Shown here one piece after another: positions 16,212 to 24,864 of a stretch of DNA of 64,000 nucleotides. Location: NCBI RefSeq assembly GCF_022179525.1, contig NZ_BPQX01000012.1, forward strand, positions 1-64,000, written 5' to 3'. The position numbers were made by a program, and so were the translations under genes. The notes beneath the pieces are model-generated. The model saw only the letters and a list, made by a program, of their open reading frames with translations, did no database searches and was not told where the DNA came from. The stretch comes from Methylobacterium persicinum. Its GTDB lineage: Bacteria; Pseudomonadota; Alphaproteobacteria; Rhizobiales; Beijerinckiaceae. Numbering within the stretch: position 1 is the stretch's first letter; every line of letters begins with the position of its first letter.

Positions 16212-16847
16212 TCAGCGGGAGGCGTCCATGCCGGCGGTGGCGGCAGGCGCGGGGCCGTCGAGGCCCTGGGTGAAGGTGTCGAGGACGGCGATGTCCCGCT
16301 GCAGCCGCGGGGCATCGATCGGATCGCCGCCGTAGCTCATGGCGATCGCGCCCCGGCGGTCGAACAGCAGGACCGTCGGCGGCGGTTCGGGGAGGGAGGC
16401 GGCCGGATAGCCGAGCTTGCGGGTGAGGGCCTTCATCCCCGCCTCGTCGGAGGTCAGGAAGCGCAGGGGCGACCCCCGGCCGACGACGCTCTCCGCGAAG
16501 GCCTGCAGCCGCAAGGCATCGTCGGCGGCCGGATCCGTATCGACGGCGAGGAAGACGACCCGCCCGCGCAGGCGCTCGGGCAGGGTCCGCGCGAGCCTGT
16601 CGAGGTCCATGGTGCGCGTGACGCACAGGACGGTGCAGTCCGCCCGGACGAACGTGACGACGGCGAGGCGATCCCTTAGGGCGTCGGCGGGCAGGGGGAC
16701 ACCGGACGCGTCGTGGCGGACCTCCGACGGCCCATGCGGCCAGAGCAGGCCATCGAGCTCCCCGGACGGGCGGTCTGCCGCGGCGGCGGCGCCGCCGATC
16801 GTCATGCACGCGACCGCGCACCCGGCCGCAAGCCGGCTTAGCTTCAT
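16212..16847 (-). CDS. Sco1/SenC-like copper chaperone or thiol-redox protein, atypical
   Basis: 211 residues with a signal peptide (MKLSRLAAGCAVACMTIGGA, cleavage near ADR). The thioredoxin-like core has the Sco motif CxxxC (Cys71 and Cys75 in RADCTVLCVT) and the DxDPxxD stretch (AVDTDPAADD) typical of Sco. The third copper ligand of canonical Sco, the His in a VDH motif, seems to be missing: the matching segment reads LPEPPPTVLLFD. The protein may therefore be a redox partner, or bind copper differently. It is followed at 29 bases by the copper radical oxidase. In Streptomyces a Sco protein is needed for maturation of the radical oxidase GlxA, so maturation of this oxidase is a reasonable inference. 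Confidence 0.8.
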   Translation of the reverse strand: MKLSRLAAGCAVACMTIGGAAAAADRPSGELDGLLWPHGPSEVRHDASGVPLPADALRDRLAVVTFVRADCTVLCVTRTMDLDRLARTLPERLRGRVVFLAVDTDPAADDALRLQAFAESVVGRGSPLRFLTSDEAGMKALTRKLGYPAASLPEPPPTVLLFDRRGAIAMSYGGDPIDAPRLQRDIAVLDTFTQGLDGPAPAATAGMDASR

Positions 16848-17319
16848 TCCAGACCCCCTGCCCTGCTGTTGGATTGATGTCAGCAGCCGGATAAGGGGCG
16901 TTTTAAGCGATGAAAACTGCTAAAATGCGAATACGCCGCGCTTTCATCGCCTATCGTGAACGAAATTGATGAATCTGGCACGCCGATTCAGCTTCGAATC
17001 CCACCCGCCGCGCCGGTCTTTACCGTGTTTAAGCATTCCATCATCCGAGCTTTACTGTCAGGGGCGCGCTTCCCGCGCAATCTCGACATCGATGAGCGCC
17101 ACAATCAGCGACTACAACCACAAATTAGCTCAGCGAAAGTCTCGCGGGACGCGACCGGGATGACGGATCGTGACCAGTCACGACCCTCCCGTGACGCATT
17201 CACTGTCAGGAACGACCGGTCCACCCGCAAGCAACGCGCGTTTGCGCAGGTCCGGCCATTGTCGGCCAAATGGAATTCGCTCACCGGCGGATGCCCGGCG
17301 GCGCCGGCACGGGGGGGCC
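16848..17319. other. 472-bp intergenic region between sco-like gene and dadA
   Basis: No gene is supported here. Open frames across it have no ribosome site, domain or matching codon use. The part next to the sco-like gene is AT-rich and holds a 9-bp inverted repeat, GCGATGAAA (16907-16915) and TTTCATCGC (16942-16950), which could be an operator for that operon. The rest is featureless. Confidence 0.5.
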
Positions 17320-18579
17320 TCAGGCGGCGTAGCGGTCGATGGCGAGGTCGTCGCTGGCGATGTCGGGGGTGCGGCCGGTTACGAGGTCGGCGAGGAGCCG
17401 ACCCGAGCCGCAGGCCATGGTCCAGCCCAGGGTGCCGTGGCCGGTATTGGTGAAGAGGTTGGCGATTCGCGTCGCCCCGACGATGGGCGTGCCGTCCGGC
17501 GTCATGGGGCGCAGGCCGGTCCAGAAGCTCGCCCGGGCGAAGTCGCCACCCGCGGGGAAGAGGTCGCCCACCGACCGGGCGAGGGTCTCCCGGCGGGGTT
17601 CGCGCAGGGCCCGGCTGAAACCCGCCAGTTCGGCCGTTCCGCCGACGCGGATCCGCTCGCCGAGGCGGGTGATCGCAACCTTGTAGGTCTCGTCCATCAC
17701 GGTCGAGACCGGCGCCGCATCCGGGTCGGTGACGGGGAGGGTCAGGGAGTATCCCTTCACCGGGTAGACCGGCAGGGCGATTCCCAGGGGGCGCAGCAGG
17801 GCCGGCGTGTAGCTGCCCATGGCGGCGACGTAGGCATCAGCCCGCAGGAGCACCCCCTCCGTGGTCTCGACCCCAGTGATCCGGTCGCCCTCGCGATGCA
17901 GGCGCGCGATCGACACGCCGTAGCGGAAGGTCACGCCGAGCCCCTCGCAGAGGGCGGCGAGCCCCTGGGTGAACAGGTGGGCGTCCCCGGTCTCGTCCCC
18001 CGGCAGGCGCAGGCCGCCGACGAACACGCCCCCCACCCGCGCCAGGGCCGGCTCGGCGGCGATGCAGCCCGCCGGATCGAGGACCTCGTAGGGCACGCCG
18101 TAGGCGTCGAGCACGCCTGTGTCGTCGCCGACATGGTCGAGCTGCTTCCGGGTGCGGAAGAGCTGGAGCGTGCCCTTCTCCCGGTGGTCGTAGGCAAGGC
18201 CGGTCTCGGTCCGCAGGTCGCGCAGGGCGTCGCGGCTGTACTCGGCGAGGCGCACCATGCGCCCCTTGTTGCGGGCGTAGGCGTCCTGCGTGCAGTTGGC
18301 GAGCATCCGCGCCAGCCAGCCGTAGAGGCGGGGTTCGAGGCGCGGCCACAGGACGAGGGGCCGGTGGCGCATCATCAGCCACTTCAGGGCCTTCACCGGG
18401 ATGCCCGGCGCCGCCCAGGGGGCCGAGTAGCCCGGCGAGACCTGACCCGCATTGGCGAAGCTGGTCTCCAGCCCTGCCCCCGGCTGGCGCTCGATCACCG
18501 TGACCCGGTGCCCGGCCTTCGCGAGGTAGTAGGCCGAGGTGACGCCGACGACGCCGCCTCCGAGAATCATGACGTGCAT
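17320..18579 (-). CDS. dadA: D-amino acid dehydrogenase
   Basis: 419 residues from the ATG at 18579, chosen because GAGG lies 5 bases upstream and the product opens directly with the FAD Rossmann motif [20 protein letters not shown]; earlier in-frame ATGs at 18609 and 18591 only add a leader. The DAO fold is complete: [19 protein letters not shown] near the [17 protein letters not shown] and the C-terminal [16 protein letters not shown] that closes the FAD site. DadA oxidises D-alanine and other D-amino acids to 2-oxo acids at the inner membrane, feeding electrons to quinone. It is divergent from an Lrp-type regulator, the usual arrangement for its control. No alanine racemase gene (dadX) is beside it. 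Confidence 0.93.
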   Translation of the reverse strand: MHVMILGGGVVGVTSAYYLAKAGHRVTVIERQPGAGLETSFANAGQVSPGYSAPWAAPGIPVKALKWLMMRHRPLVLWPRLEPRLYGWLARMLANCTQDAYARNKGRMVRLAEYSRDALRDLRTETGLAYDHREKGTLQLFRTRKQLDHVGDDTGVLDAYGVPYEVLDPAGCIAAEPALARVGGVFVGGLRLPGDETGDAHLFTQGLAALCEGLGVTFRYGVSIARLHREGDRITGVETTEGVLLRADAYVAAMGSYTPALLRPLGIALPVYPVKGYSLTLPVTDPDAAPVSTVMDETYKVAITRLGERIRVGGTAELAGFSRALREPRRETLARSVGDLFPAGGDFARASFWTGLRPMTPDGTPIVGATRIANLFTNTGHGTLGWTMACGSGRLLADLVTGRTPDIASDDLAIDRYAA

Positions 18580-18787
18580 GGCGAGCCTCATGCTCCGGGG
18601 TCGCTGCAATGGAAGCGGCGGCCGAGGCAGGTTCGGACATCTTCGCCGATGCTGCCGGCGCTCTCCGCCATGGATACGCTACAGGCAGGACCGGCGAATT
18701 TCCCGCGTTTCCATCGCAGGATTTTGCCTTCGAAGCTTGGCCGTGCAACATCCTGCGGCATATTCGAAGGTTCTTCGACGGACTGTG

Positions 18788-19237
18788 ATGGACGAGATCG
18801 ACCGCCGAATCATCCAGGTCCTGAGGGCCGACGGGCGCATCAGCAACGCCGACCTCGCCGGGCGGGTGGGCCTGTCAGCCTCGGCCTGCCACCGCCGGGT
18901 GCGCCTCTTGGAGGAGAGCGGCGTCATCCGGGGCTACACGGCGATCATCGGCGGCGTCACCGACGAGCCAGGGCTCGTGGTGCTCACGCAGTTCAGCCTC
19001 GACCGCCAGACGGAGGATTACCTCAACCGGTTCGAGGCGGCGGTGCGCCGCTGCCCCGAGGTGCAGGATTGCTACCTGATGACCGGCAGCGCCGACTATC
19101 TGGTGAAGCTCAAGATCGCCGACGCCGCCGATTACGAGCGGCTGCACAAGGAGGTGCTGTCGCGGCTGCCGGGAGTTGCCCGGCTGCAATCGAGCTTCGC
19201 CATCCGGACCGTCGTGGCCGCGGGCCGGACGCCCTGA
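18788..19237 (+). CDS. Lrp/AsnC-family regulator
   Basis: 149 residues from ATG at 18788; the open frame upstream overlaps the start of dadA and is not conserved. An N-terminal HTH (MDEIDRRIIQVLRADGRISNADLAGRVGLSASACHRRVRLLEESGVI) is followed by a C-terminal RAM/effector domain (VQDCYLMTGSADYLVKLKI). It is divergent from dadA, with 208 bases between the two starts, so it most likely responds to an amino acid and controls dadA and itself. DadR/BkdR-type regulators behave this way. Confidence 0.9.
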   Translation: MDEIDRRIIQVLRADGRISNADLAGRVGLSASACHRRVRLLEESGVIRGYTAIIGGVTDEPGLVVLTQFSLDRQTEDYLNRFEAAVRRCPEVQDCYLMTGSADYLVKLKIADAADYERLHKEVLSRLPGVARLQSSFAIRTVVAAGRTP

Positions 19238-19290
19238 CGGCGGGTGCGAAGCGCCGTCCTCGGCCATCGCTTCGGCGGACGGCGCCCTAG

Positions 19291-20430
19291 ATGAGGGCCA
19301 TGCCCATCGGACCCGCCCTCACCCGCGACGCCGGCTTCGACGCCCTCACCGCCTTCCTCGCCGGGCCGGGGGCCGATTACGCCGCCGCGCGCAACACCGA
19401 CCGCGGCCCGGAGGCCCGGCCGACGACCTCCGCCCTCTCGCCCTTCCTGCGCCGGAGGCTCCTGACCGAGGACGAGGTCGTCCGGGCCGCCCTGAGCGCG
19501 TTCGGCGAGGACGGGGCGCAGAAGTTCGTCTCGGAGGTGTTCTGGCGGACTTACTTCAAGGGCCATCTCGAGACCCATCCCGAAGCCTGGACGTCTTATC
19601 GAGCCGGTCTCGACACGGCGCGGGCCCGGCTCGATGCGGAGCCCGGCCTGCGGCGGGTCTACGGGCAGGCCGTGGACGGCCGCACGGGGATCGACGGCTT
19701 CGACGACTGGGCGAGACAGCTCACCGGGGAAGGCTGGCTGCACAACCACACCCGGATGTGGTTCGCCTCGATCTGGATCTTCACCCTGCGCCTGCCCTGG
19801 GAACTGGGCGCCGACTTCTTCCTCCGGCATCTCCTCGACGGCGATCCGGCGAGCAACACCTTGTCCTGGCGCTGGGTCGCCGGGCTGCACACGCGGGGGA
19901 AGCACTACCTCGCCCGGCGGGAGAACATCCGCCAGTACACGCAAGGACGCTACGATCCGTCCGGCCTCGACGAGGATGCGGAACCCCTGGACGAGGCGAT
20001 GCCCCCGCGGGAGGTGCCCCTCCCCAAAGCCGACGCCCCGCCGGAGGGCGAGGTCGCCCTCCTCCTGCACCTCGACGACCTCCATCCCGAGAGCCTGCCC
20101 CTCGGCCGCGCCCGGGTGGTCCGCATCGGCGGGCTCCTCGCCCATGCGGACGGGGCGAGCGCGCAGGTTCGCGAGGCCGACGAAGCGGCGATGGCGGACG
20201 CCCTCGCCCGCGCCGGGACGCATTTCGCCTGCGGCGCCGAGCCCATCCGCGACGGGTGGGCCGGGGACCGCCCCGTGGTGACGGCCTGGGCGCCCCTGGG
20301 GCCCTCTGCCGACGCCCTGCCCGGGGGCTGCCTCAGGATCCGCCGGGACTGGGACGAGCGGGCATGGCCGTTCTCCGCGCGGGGCTATTCCCGTCTGCGG
20401 AGCGCGATCCCGAAGGTCCTGCGGGACTGA
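19291..20430 (+). CDS. Photolyase/cryptochrome-like FAD protein lacking the usual N-terminal antenna domain
   Basis: 379 residues. Residues about 45-225 match the helical FAD-binding domain of DNA photolyases: TSALSPFLRRRLLTE, FVSEVFWRTYFKGHL, GWLHNHTRMWFAS, LLDGDPASNTLSWRWVAG. In normal photolyases this domain follows an N-terminal alpha/beta antenna domain, which is absent here. About 130 residues after the FAD part (253-379) look like a small alpha/beta domain (EVALLLHLDDLHPESLPL ... RPVVTAWAPLGPSADAL). The order therefore seems swapped relative to classical photolyases. Binding of FAD and a light-driven or DNA-related role are inferred. It is followed 32 bases later by an FAD oxidoreductase gene on the same strand. 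Confidence 0.75.
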   Translation: MRAMPIGPALTRDAGFDALTAFLAGPGADYAAARNTDRGPEARPTTSALSPFLRRRLLTEDEVVRAALSAFGEDGAQKFVSEVFWRTYFKGHLETHPEAWTSYRAGLDTARARLDAEPGLRRVYGQAVDGRTGIDGFDDWARQLTGEGWLHNHTRMWFASIWIFTLRLPWELGADFFLRHLLDGDPASNTLSWRWVAGLHTRGKHYLARRENIRQYTQGRYDPSGLDEDAEPLDEAMPPREVPLPKADAPPEGEVALLLHLDDLHPESLPLGRARVVRIGGLLAHADGASAQVREADEAAMADALARAGTHFACGAEPIRDGWAGDRPVVTAWAPLGPSADALPGGCLRIRRDWDERAWPFSARGYSRLRSAIPKVLRD

Positions 20431-20462
20431 GGGGCGGATTGCACGTGATGGAGTCAGGGGCG

Positions 20463-21401
20463 ATGGAGCGGATCGCGATCGTCGGGGCCGGGATGGCGGG
20501 GCTCGCCTGCGGGCGGGCCCTCGCCGACCGGGGGATCGGGGTCGAGCTGTTCGACAAGGGGCGGAAGGCCGGCGGCCGGATGTCATGCCGGGTGGGCGAC
20601 TCGCCCTCCGGGCCCGTCGGCTTCGATCACGGCGCCCAGTACATGACGGGCCGCGATCCCGGCTTCCTCGCGCAGCTTTCCGCATGGCAGGCGGCGGGCA
20701 CGGTCGCCCCCTGGCCGGCGGCGGGCGCAGGGGCTTGGGTCGGGGTGCCGGGCATGAACGCGCCGCTCCTGGCCCTGAGCCGGGACCTGCCGGTGCGCTG
20801 GGAGACGCGGGTGGACGCCATCGTCCGGGACGGCGCGGGCTGGCGCCTCTCCGGGGAAGGCCTCGACGCAGGCGGCTTCCGGGCGGTGCTGACCGCCCTC
20901 CCCGCCGAGCAGACGGCCACCCTCCTGTCCGCCTGCGCCCCCGACCTCGCAGCGATCGCCGGGCGGACCCGGTCTGCCCCCTGCTGGACCGCCATGGCGG
21001 CCTTCCCCACGCGCCTGCCCATCGCCGGGGACGTGCTGCGGACTGAGGGGGCCGTCGGCTGGGCGGCCCGCAACGCTGCCAAGCCCGGCCGCCCGCCGAC
21101 GGAGGCCTGGGTGATCCAGGCCGGCCCGGACTGGTCCCGCACCCATCTGGAGCGGGACGCGGAGACCGTGGCCGGGGCCCTCCTCGGGGAGTTCTTCGCG
21201 GCCTCCGGCATCGCCCCGGTGGCCCCGTCCCTGCTGAAGGCGCACCGCTGGCGCTACGCCCGCTCGGGGGCGGCCGGGTGCGACGTGCTCTGGGACCCGG
21301 CCCTCGGCATCGGCGCCTGCGGCGACTGGCTGACGGGCCCCCGCGTCGAGAATGCGTGGCTCTCCGGTCGGCGCCTCGCGGAGGCCCTCAGGACCGGGTG
21401 A
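20463..21401 (+). CDS. NAD/FAD-dependent oxidoreductase, renalase/amine-oxidase-like
   Basis: 312 residues from ATG at 20463 (an ATG at 20448 would add five). It opens with a dinucleotide-binding motif, IAIVGAGMAGLACGRALADRG, then the FAD motif KGRKAGGRMSCR, and near the C-terminus CGDWLTGPRVENAWLSGRRLAEAL, which closes the FAD site. This layout fits the COG3380-type oxidoreductases related to renalase. The substrate is unknown. It probably forms an operon with the photolyase-like gene. The 3' end overlaps that of the convergent sensor kinase gene by 14 bases. Confidence 0.82.
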   Translation: MERIAIVGAGMAGLACGRALADRGIGVELFDKGRKAGGRMSCRVGDSPSGPVGFDHGAQYMTGRDPGFLAQLSAWQAAGTVAPWPAAGAGAWVGVPGMNAPLLALSRDLPVRWETRVDAIVRDGAGWRLSGEGLDAGGFRAVLTALPAEQTATLLSACAPDLAAIAGRTRSAPCWTAMAAFPTRLPIAGDVLRTEGAVGWAARNAAKPGRPPTEAWVIQAGPDWSRTHLERDAETVAGALLGEFFAASGIAPVAPSLLKAHRWRYARSGAAGCDVLWDPALGIGACGDWLTGPRVENAWLSGRRLAEALRTG

Positions 21402-24400
21402 GGACGAGACCCGGCAGGGTGAGGATGAGGCGGAGGCCGCTCCTGTCGTGGTCGCGCTCCACGGAAGCCTCGAGCTGGCGCAGGGACATCTCGACGAGGA
21501 GCGAGCCGAAGCCGCGGCCGACCCGCGGCTCGGCCGCGAGGTCCACGCGCTCGTTCCACGTGAGGACGAGGCCGTCCTCCACCCGCTCCCAGGTCACCAT
21601 GAGGGAGCCGTCGTTCGAGCCCAGCGCCCCGTACTTCACGGAGTTGGTGGCCCATTCGTGCAGGATCATCGCCAGGGACGAGACGTGCCGCCAGTCGATG
21701 GAGACGAGGGGCCCGTCGATCGTCGTCGGGACATGGTCACGGTAGGGCCGCAGGGTCGCGGCGATGAGGCCGGCGAGGTCAGTCATCCCCTGGCCGCCGG
21801 TCGGGTCGGCCAGGGAATGCGCCCGGCCCAGCGCCGAGATCCGGTCGCGCATGTCGGCGGCGAAGACCCCGATGTCGCGGTGCGTGCGCGACCCCGCCGA
21901 GATCATCCCGCCAATGATCGCGAAGAGGTTCTTCACCCGGTGGTTCATCTCCCGCAGCATCAGGTCGCGGGTTTCGGCCAGGGCGTATTCGGGGGAGACG
22001 TCGATGCACACGCCCACGATCCGCTTGCGATCGCCGCTCCGGGTCAGCCGCCCGTAGCTCCGGATGTGCCGGGACGCATGCTTGCCCGCCCGGACGCGCA
22101 GGCGGGCCTCAAGCTCGTCGAGCCGGTGCGACACGTCCGCGAGGGCCGATTGCAGCACCTCCCGGTCCTCGGGGAAGACCCGGGCGACCAGGGCCTCGGT
22201 GCCGTGGGGCATATCGGGGGCGAGACCGAACATCCCCCCCGCCGTGCTGTCGAACACGATGGTGCCCGCATCGGGGTTGAACTCCCAGACGCCGATCCCC
22301 CCGGCCTTGACCGCCAGTTCCAGCCGCTCCCGCTCGGCGGCGAGCTGCCGTTCCAGGGCAAGGGCCTCGGTAATGTCGGTGAGCACCAGGGTGGCGCCGT
22401 CGACGCTGCCGTTCTGGAGGCGATAGGGAAGGACCCGCAGGGACAGGGTCCGGTCCCCGTCTCGGGTGACGATGCGGCGCTGGATCACCGTGCCGCCCGC
22501 GCAGACTTCCTGCGCATCGTGGAGGTAGTCCTGCCCCGAGAGGCGGCTCGACACGTCGGCGAGCGGCCTCCCCCGGTCCCCCGCCTGCAGGGGGAAGATC
22601 GCCGTCGCCGCCGCGGTGAAGCTGCGCACCCGCAGGCTCCGGTCGAGGACGATGACCGCGAGGTCGGTCGATTCGAAGAAGTTGCGCAGGTCGGCGTTGG
22701 CGATGGTCAGCTGCTCGACCTTGGTCTTCAGTTCGTCGTTGACGGTGGAGAGCTCCTCATTCGTCGATTGAAGCTCCTCGTTCATCGACATCATTTCTTC
22801 GTTGGAGCTCTTCAGCTCCTCGTTCGTCGTCTCCAGTTCCTCGACGGTGGAGCGCAGCTTGTAGCGGGTGCGCAGCAACTCCTCTTCCAGCGCCTCGACG
22901 TGGTCGCCGCCGACATCCATCTCCATCATGTCGAGGTCGCTCGACGGCTGGAACGCGCCCACGTCGCGCAGGACCAGTAGCATCGAGCCGTCGGGCAGGG
23001 GATCGCAGACCGCCTCGATCGCCTGCGTGCCGTATTCCGAGCGGACGCTCACGTCCCGGGCGACCACCCGCTTGCGGGCATCGCGGGTCTGGCGGAGCAG
23101 GGGCCCGATCACGTCGCGCAGGCCCGGCCGGGCGAGGGTGATGGCGCTGGTGCCGCCCGCCCGGCTGACGGGGAAGTCGAAGTAGCGGCTGAGCCGCCCA
23201 TAGGCGGCGATGATGCCGCCATCCTCGTTCAACACCATGCTCGGCGGGGCGTAGCGCTCCACCACGCGGCGGACGGCGACGGTCTCGTCGGCGATGGCGG
23301 GACCGCCCCGCCGCTCCTGGCGCTCCCCGCGCGGGACCTCGCCGCGCCGGGAATTGCCGGGCAGGTCGATGGGGTATTTCGGGGCGCCGGGCGGGCGCTC
23401 GAACAGCCGGGCGTGCGGGTCGATGGCCGGGAAGAGCTGCTCGAACCGGCTGACGCTCTCGGAGGGGCCGAGGAACAGGTATCCCCCCGGGCGCACGGCA
23501 TAGTGGAACAGCGGCACCACCGATTGCTGCAGGCGGTCGTCGAAATAGATCAAGAGGTTGCGGCAGGAGAGGAGATCCACCCGGGAGAAGGGCGGGTCCT
23601 TCACGAGGCTGTGGCTGGAGAAGCGGATCAGGTCGCGGATCTCGGGCGCGATGGTGAAGCGCTCGGCATGGGGCAGGATGTAGCGTTCCCGCAGGGGGGC
23701 GGGGATGTCCGCCAGCGCCGCGGCCGGGTAGGTCGCCTCCCGGGCGATCTGGAGCATGCGCTCGTCGATGTCGGTGGCGAAGATCTGCACCGCCGCCGGC
23801 ACGTCCATCCGCCGGGCGGCGTCGGCGAACAGCATGGCGATGCTGTAGGCCTCCTCGCCGCTCGAACAGCCCGGAATCCAGACGCGGATATCCTCGTCCG
23901 GGTTGCGGGTGCGCAGGAGCGGCTCGATGGCCCGCTCCCGGAGCACCTCGAACATCTCCGGGTCGCGGAAGAACCGGGTGACGTTGATGAGGAGGTCCCG
24001 GAACAGGGCCTCGCACTCGTCTCCGTCCGCCCGGACCCGGGCTAGGTAGGCGCGGCCCGAATCGAGGCCGAGGACGTGCATGCGCCGTTCCACCCGCCGC
24101 ACCAGGGTAGTCCGCTTGTAGCCCGCGAAGTCGTGGCCCACCGCGGTGCGGATCACCCGGCAGAGGTCGTCAACGTGGTCGGCGACGAGGTCGGCCTGCT
24201 CGCCCCCATCGGTGCAGTGGCGGCGCCGGAAGAAGGCGGCGAGGCAGTCGACGATCTCCCCCGGCGGCTGGACGAAGTCGACGAGGCCGGTGCCGACGGC
24301 GGAGAGCGGCATGCCATCGTAGCGGGCCGAATCCGGCTGCTGCACGACGCAGACGCCGCCATGTTCCTTCACCGCCCGCAGGCCCGTGGTGCCGTCCGCC

Positions 24401-24864
24401 CCCGTCCCCGACAGGATCACGCAGGCCGCGTTGGCCTGCTGATCGACGGCCAGCGAGAGGAAGAAGTCGTCGATGGGCCGGCGCAGCCCGCGGGGCTGCA
24501 CGAACTGCGTGAGTTCGAGGACGCCGTTCTGGATGGCGAGGCCCCGCCCCGGCGGGATGATGTAGACCTTGTCGCCCTGGATCCGCTCGCCGCCCTCGCA
24601 CTGGAGCACCTCCAGTTCGGTGTGCCGGTCGAGGAGCTGGGCCAGCATGCTCTCGTGGTTGGGGTCGAGGTGCTGGACGATGACGAAGGCCATGCCCGTC
24701 GGGAAGCGGGCCCGGGCGAGCATCTCCCGCAGCGCCTCGAGCCCTCCCGCCGAGGCGCCGATCCCGACGACCGGCCCGGTGAAGGGCTCCGCTGCAGGCT
24801 TGTCCGGTCCGTCCAGGATCTCGGAGGCGCCTGCCCCGGCGTCGTCAAGGAAATCCTGGTGCAT
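21388..24864 (-). CDS. CheB-CheR-PAS-HWE hybrid sensor kinase
   Basis: 1158 residues. The CheB methylesterase domain (about 30-215) has the triad Ser38 (GASAGG), His65 (IVQHLDP) and Asp157 (GTGADGT). The CheR methyltransferase domain (about 230-490) has NVTRFFRDPEMF, IPGCSSGEEAYS and FCRN-like LLSCRNLLIYF. After a PAS-like part comes a coiled coil with NEEL heptads (EELETTNEELKSSNEE, about 645-715), further PAS domains, and a C-terminal HWE kinase with phospho-His in MNHRVKNLFAIIGG and the N-box ILHEWATNSVKYGALG. There is no receiver domain. Proteins of this architecture are sensory kinases rather than true chemotaxis enzymes. Its start overlaps the LOV gene by 20 bases, so both are made together and LOV may gate the kinase (inference). 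Confidence 0.92.
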   Translation of the reverse strand: MHQDFLDDAGAGASEILDGPDKPAAEPFTGPVVGIGASAGGLEALREMLARARFPTGMAFVIVQHLDPNHESMLAQLLDRHTELEVLQCEGGERIQGDKVYIIPPGRGLAIQNGVLELTQFVQPRGLRRPIDDFFLSLAVDQQANAACVILSGTGADGTTGLRAVKEHGGVCVVQQPDSARYDGMPLSAVGTGLVDFVQPPGEIVDCLAAFFRRRHCTDGGEQADLVADHVDDLCRVIRTAVGHDFAGYKRTTLVRRVERRMHVLGLDSGRAYLARVRADGDECEALFRDLLINVTRFFRDPEMFEVLRERAIEPLLRTRNPDEDIRVWIPGCSSGEEAYSIAMLFADAARRMDVPAAVQIFATDIDERMLQIAREATYPAAALADIPAPLRERYILPHAERFTIAPEIRDLIRFSSHSLVKDPPFSRVDLLSCRNLLIYFDDRLQQSVVPLFHYAVRPGGYLFLGPSESVSRFEQLFPAIDPHARLFERPPGAPKYPIDLPGNSRRGEVPRGERQERRGGPAIADETVAVRRVVERYAPPSMVLNEDGGIIAAYGRLSRYFDFPVSRAGGTSAITLARPGLRDVIGPLLRQTRDARKRVVARDVSVRSEYGTQAIEAVCDPLPDGSMLLVLRDVGAFQPSSDLDMMEMDVGGDHVEALEEELLRTRYKLRSTVEELETTNEELKSSNEEMMSMNEELQSTNEELSTVNDELKTKVEQLTIANADLRNFFESTDLAVIVLDRSLRVRSFTAAATAIFPLQAGDRGRPLADVSSRLSGQDYLHDAQEVCAGGTVIQRRIVTRDGDRTLSLRVLPYRLQNGSVDGATLVLTDITEALALERQLAAERERLELAVKAGGIGVWEFNPDAGTIVFDSTAGGMFGLAPDMPHGTEALVARVFPEDREVLQSALADVSHRLDELEARLRVRAGKHASRHIRSYGRLTRSGDRKRIVGVCIDVSPEYALAETRDLMLREMNHRVKNLFAIIGGMISAGSRTHRDIGVFAADMRDRISALGRAHSLADPTGGQGMTDLAGLIAATLRPYRDHVPTTIDGPLVSIDWRHVSSLAMILHEWATNSVKYGALGSNDGSLMVTWERVEDGLVLTWNERVDLAAEPRVGRGFGSLLVEMSLRQLEASVERDHDRSGLRLILTLPGLVLTRS

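Noticed and set aside
16956-17453. Open frame of 165 codons between the sco-like gene and dadA.
   Set aside because: No ribosome site or domain, and it runs into the end of dadA on the opposite strand.
21388-24864. Reading the CheB-CheR protein as part of a chemotaxis operon.
   Set aside because: No cheA, cheW, cheY or receptor gene is near, it has no receiver domain, and it carries PAS and HWE kinase domains typical of stand-alone sensors.
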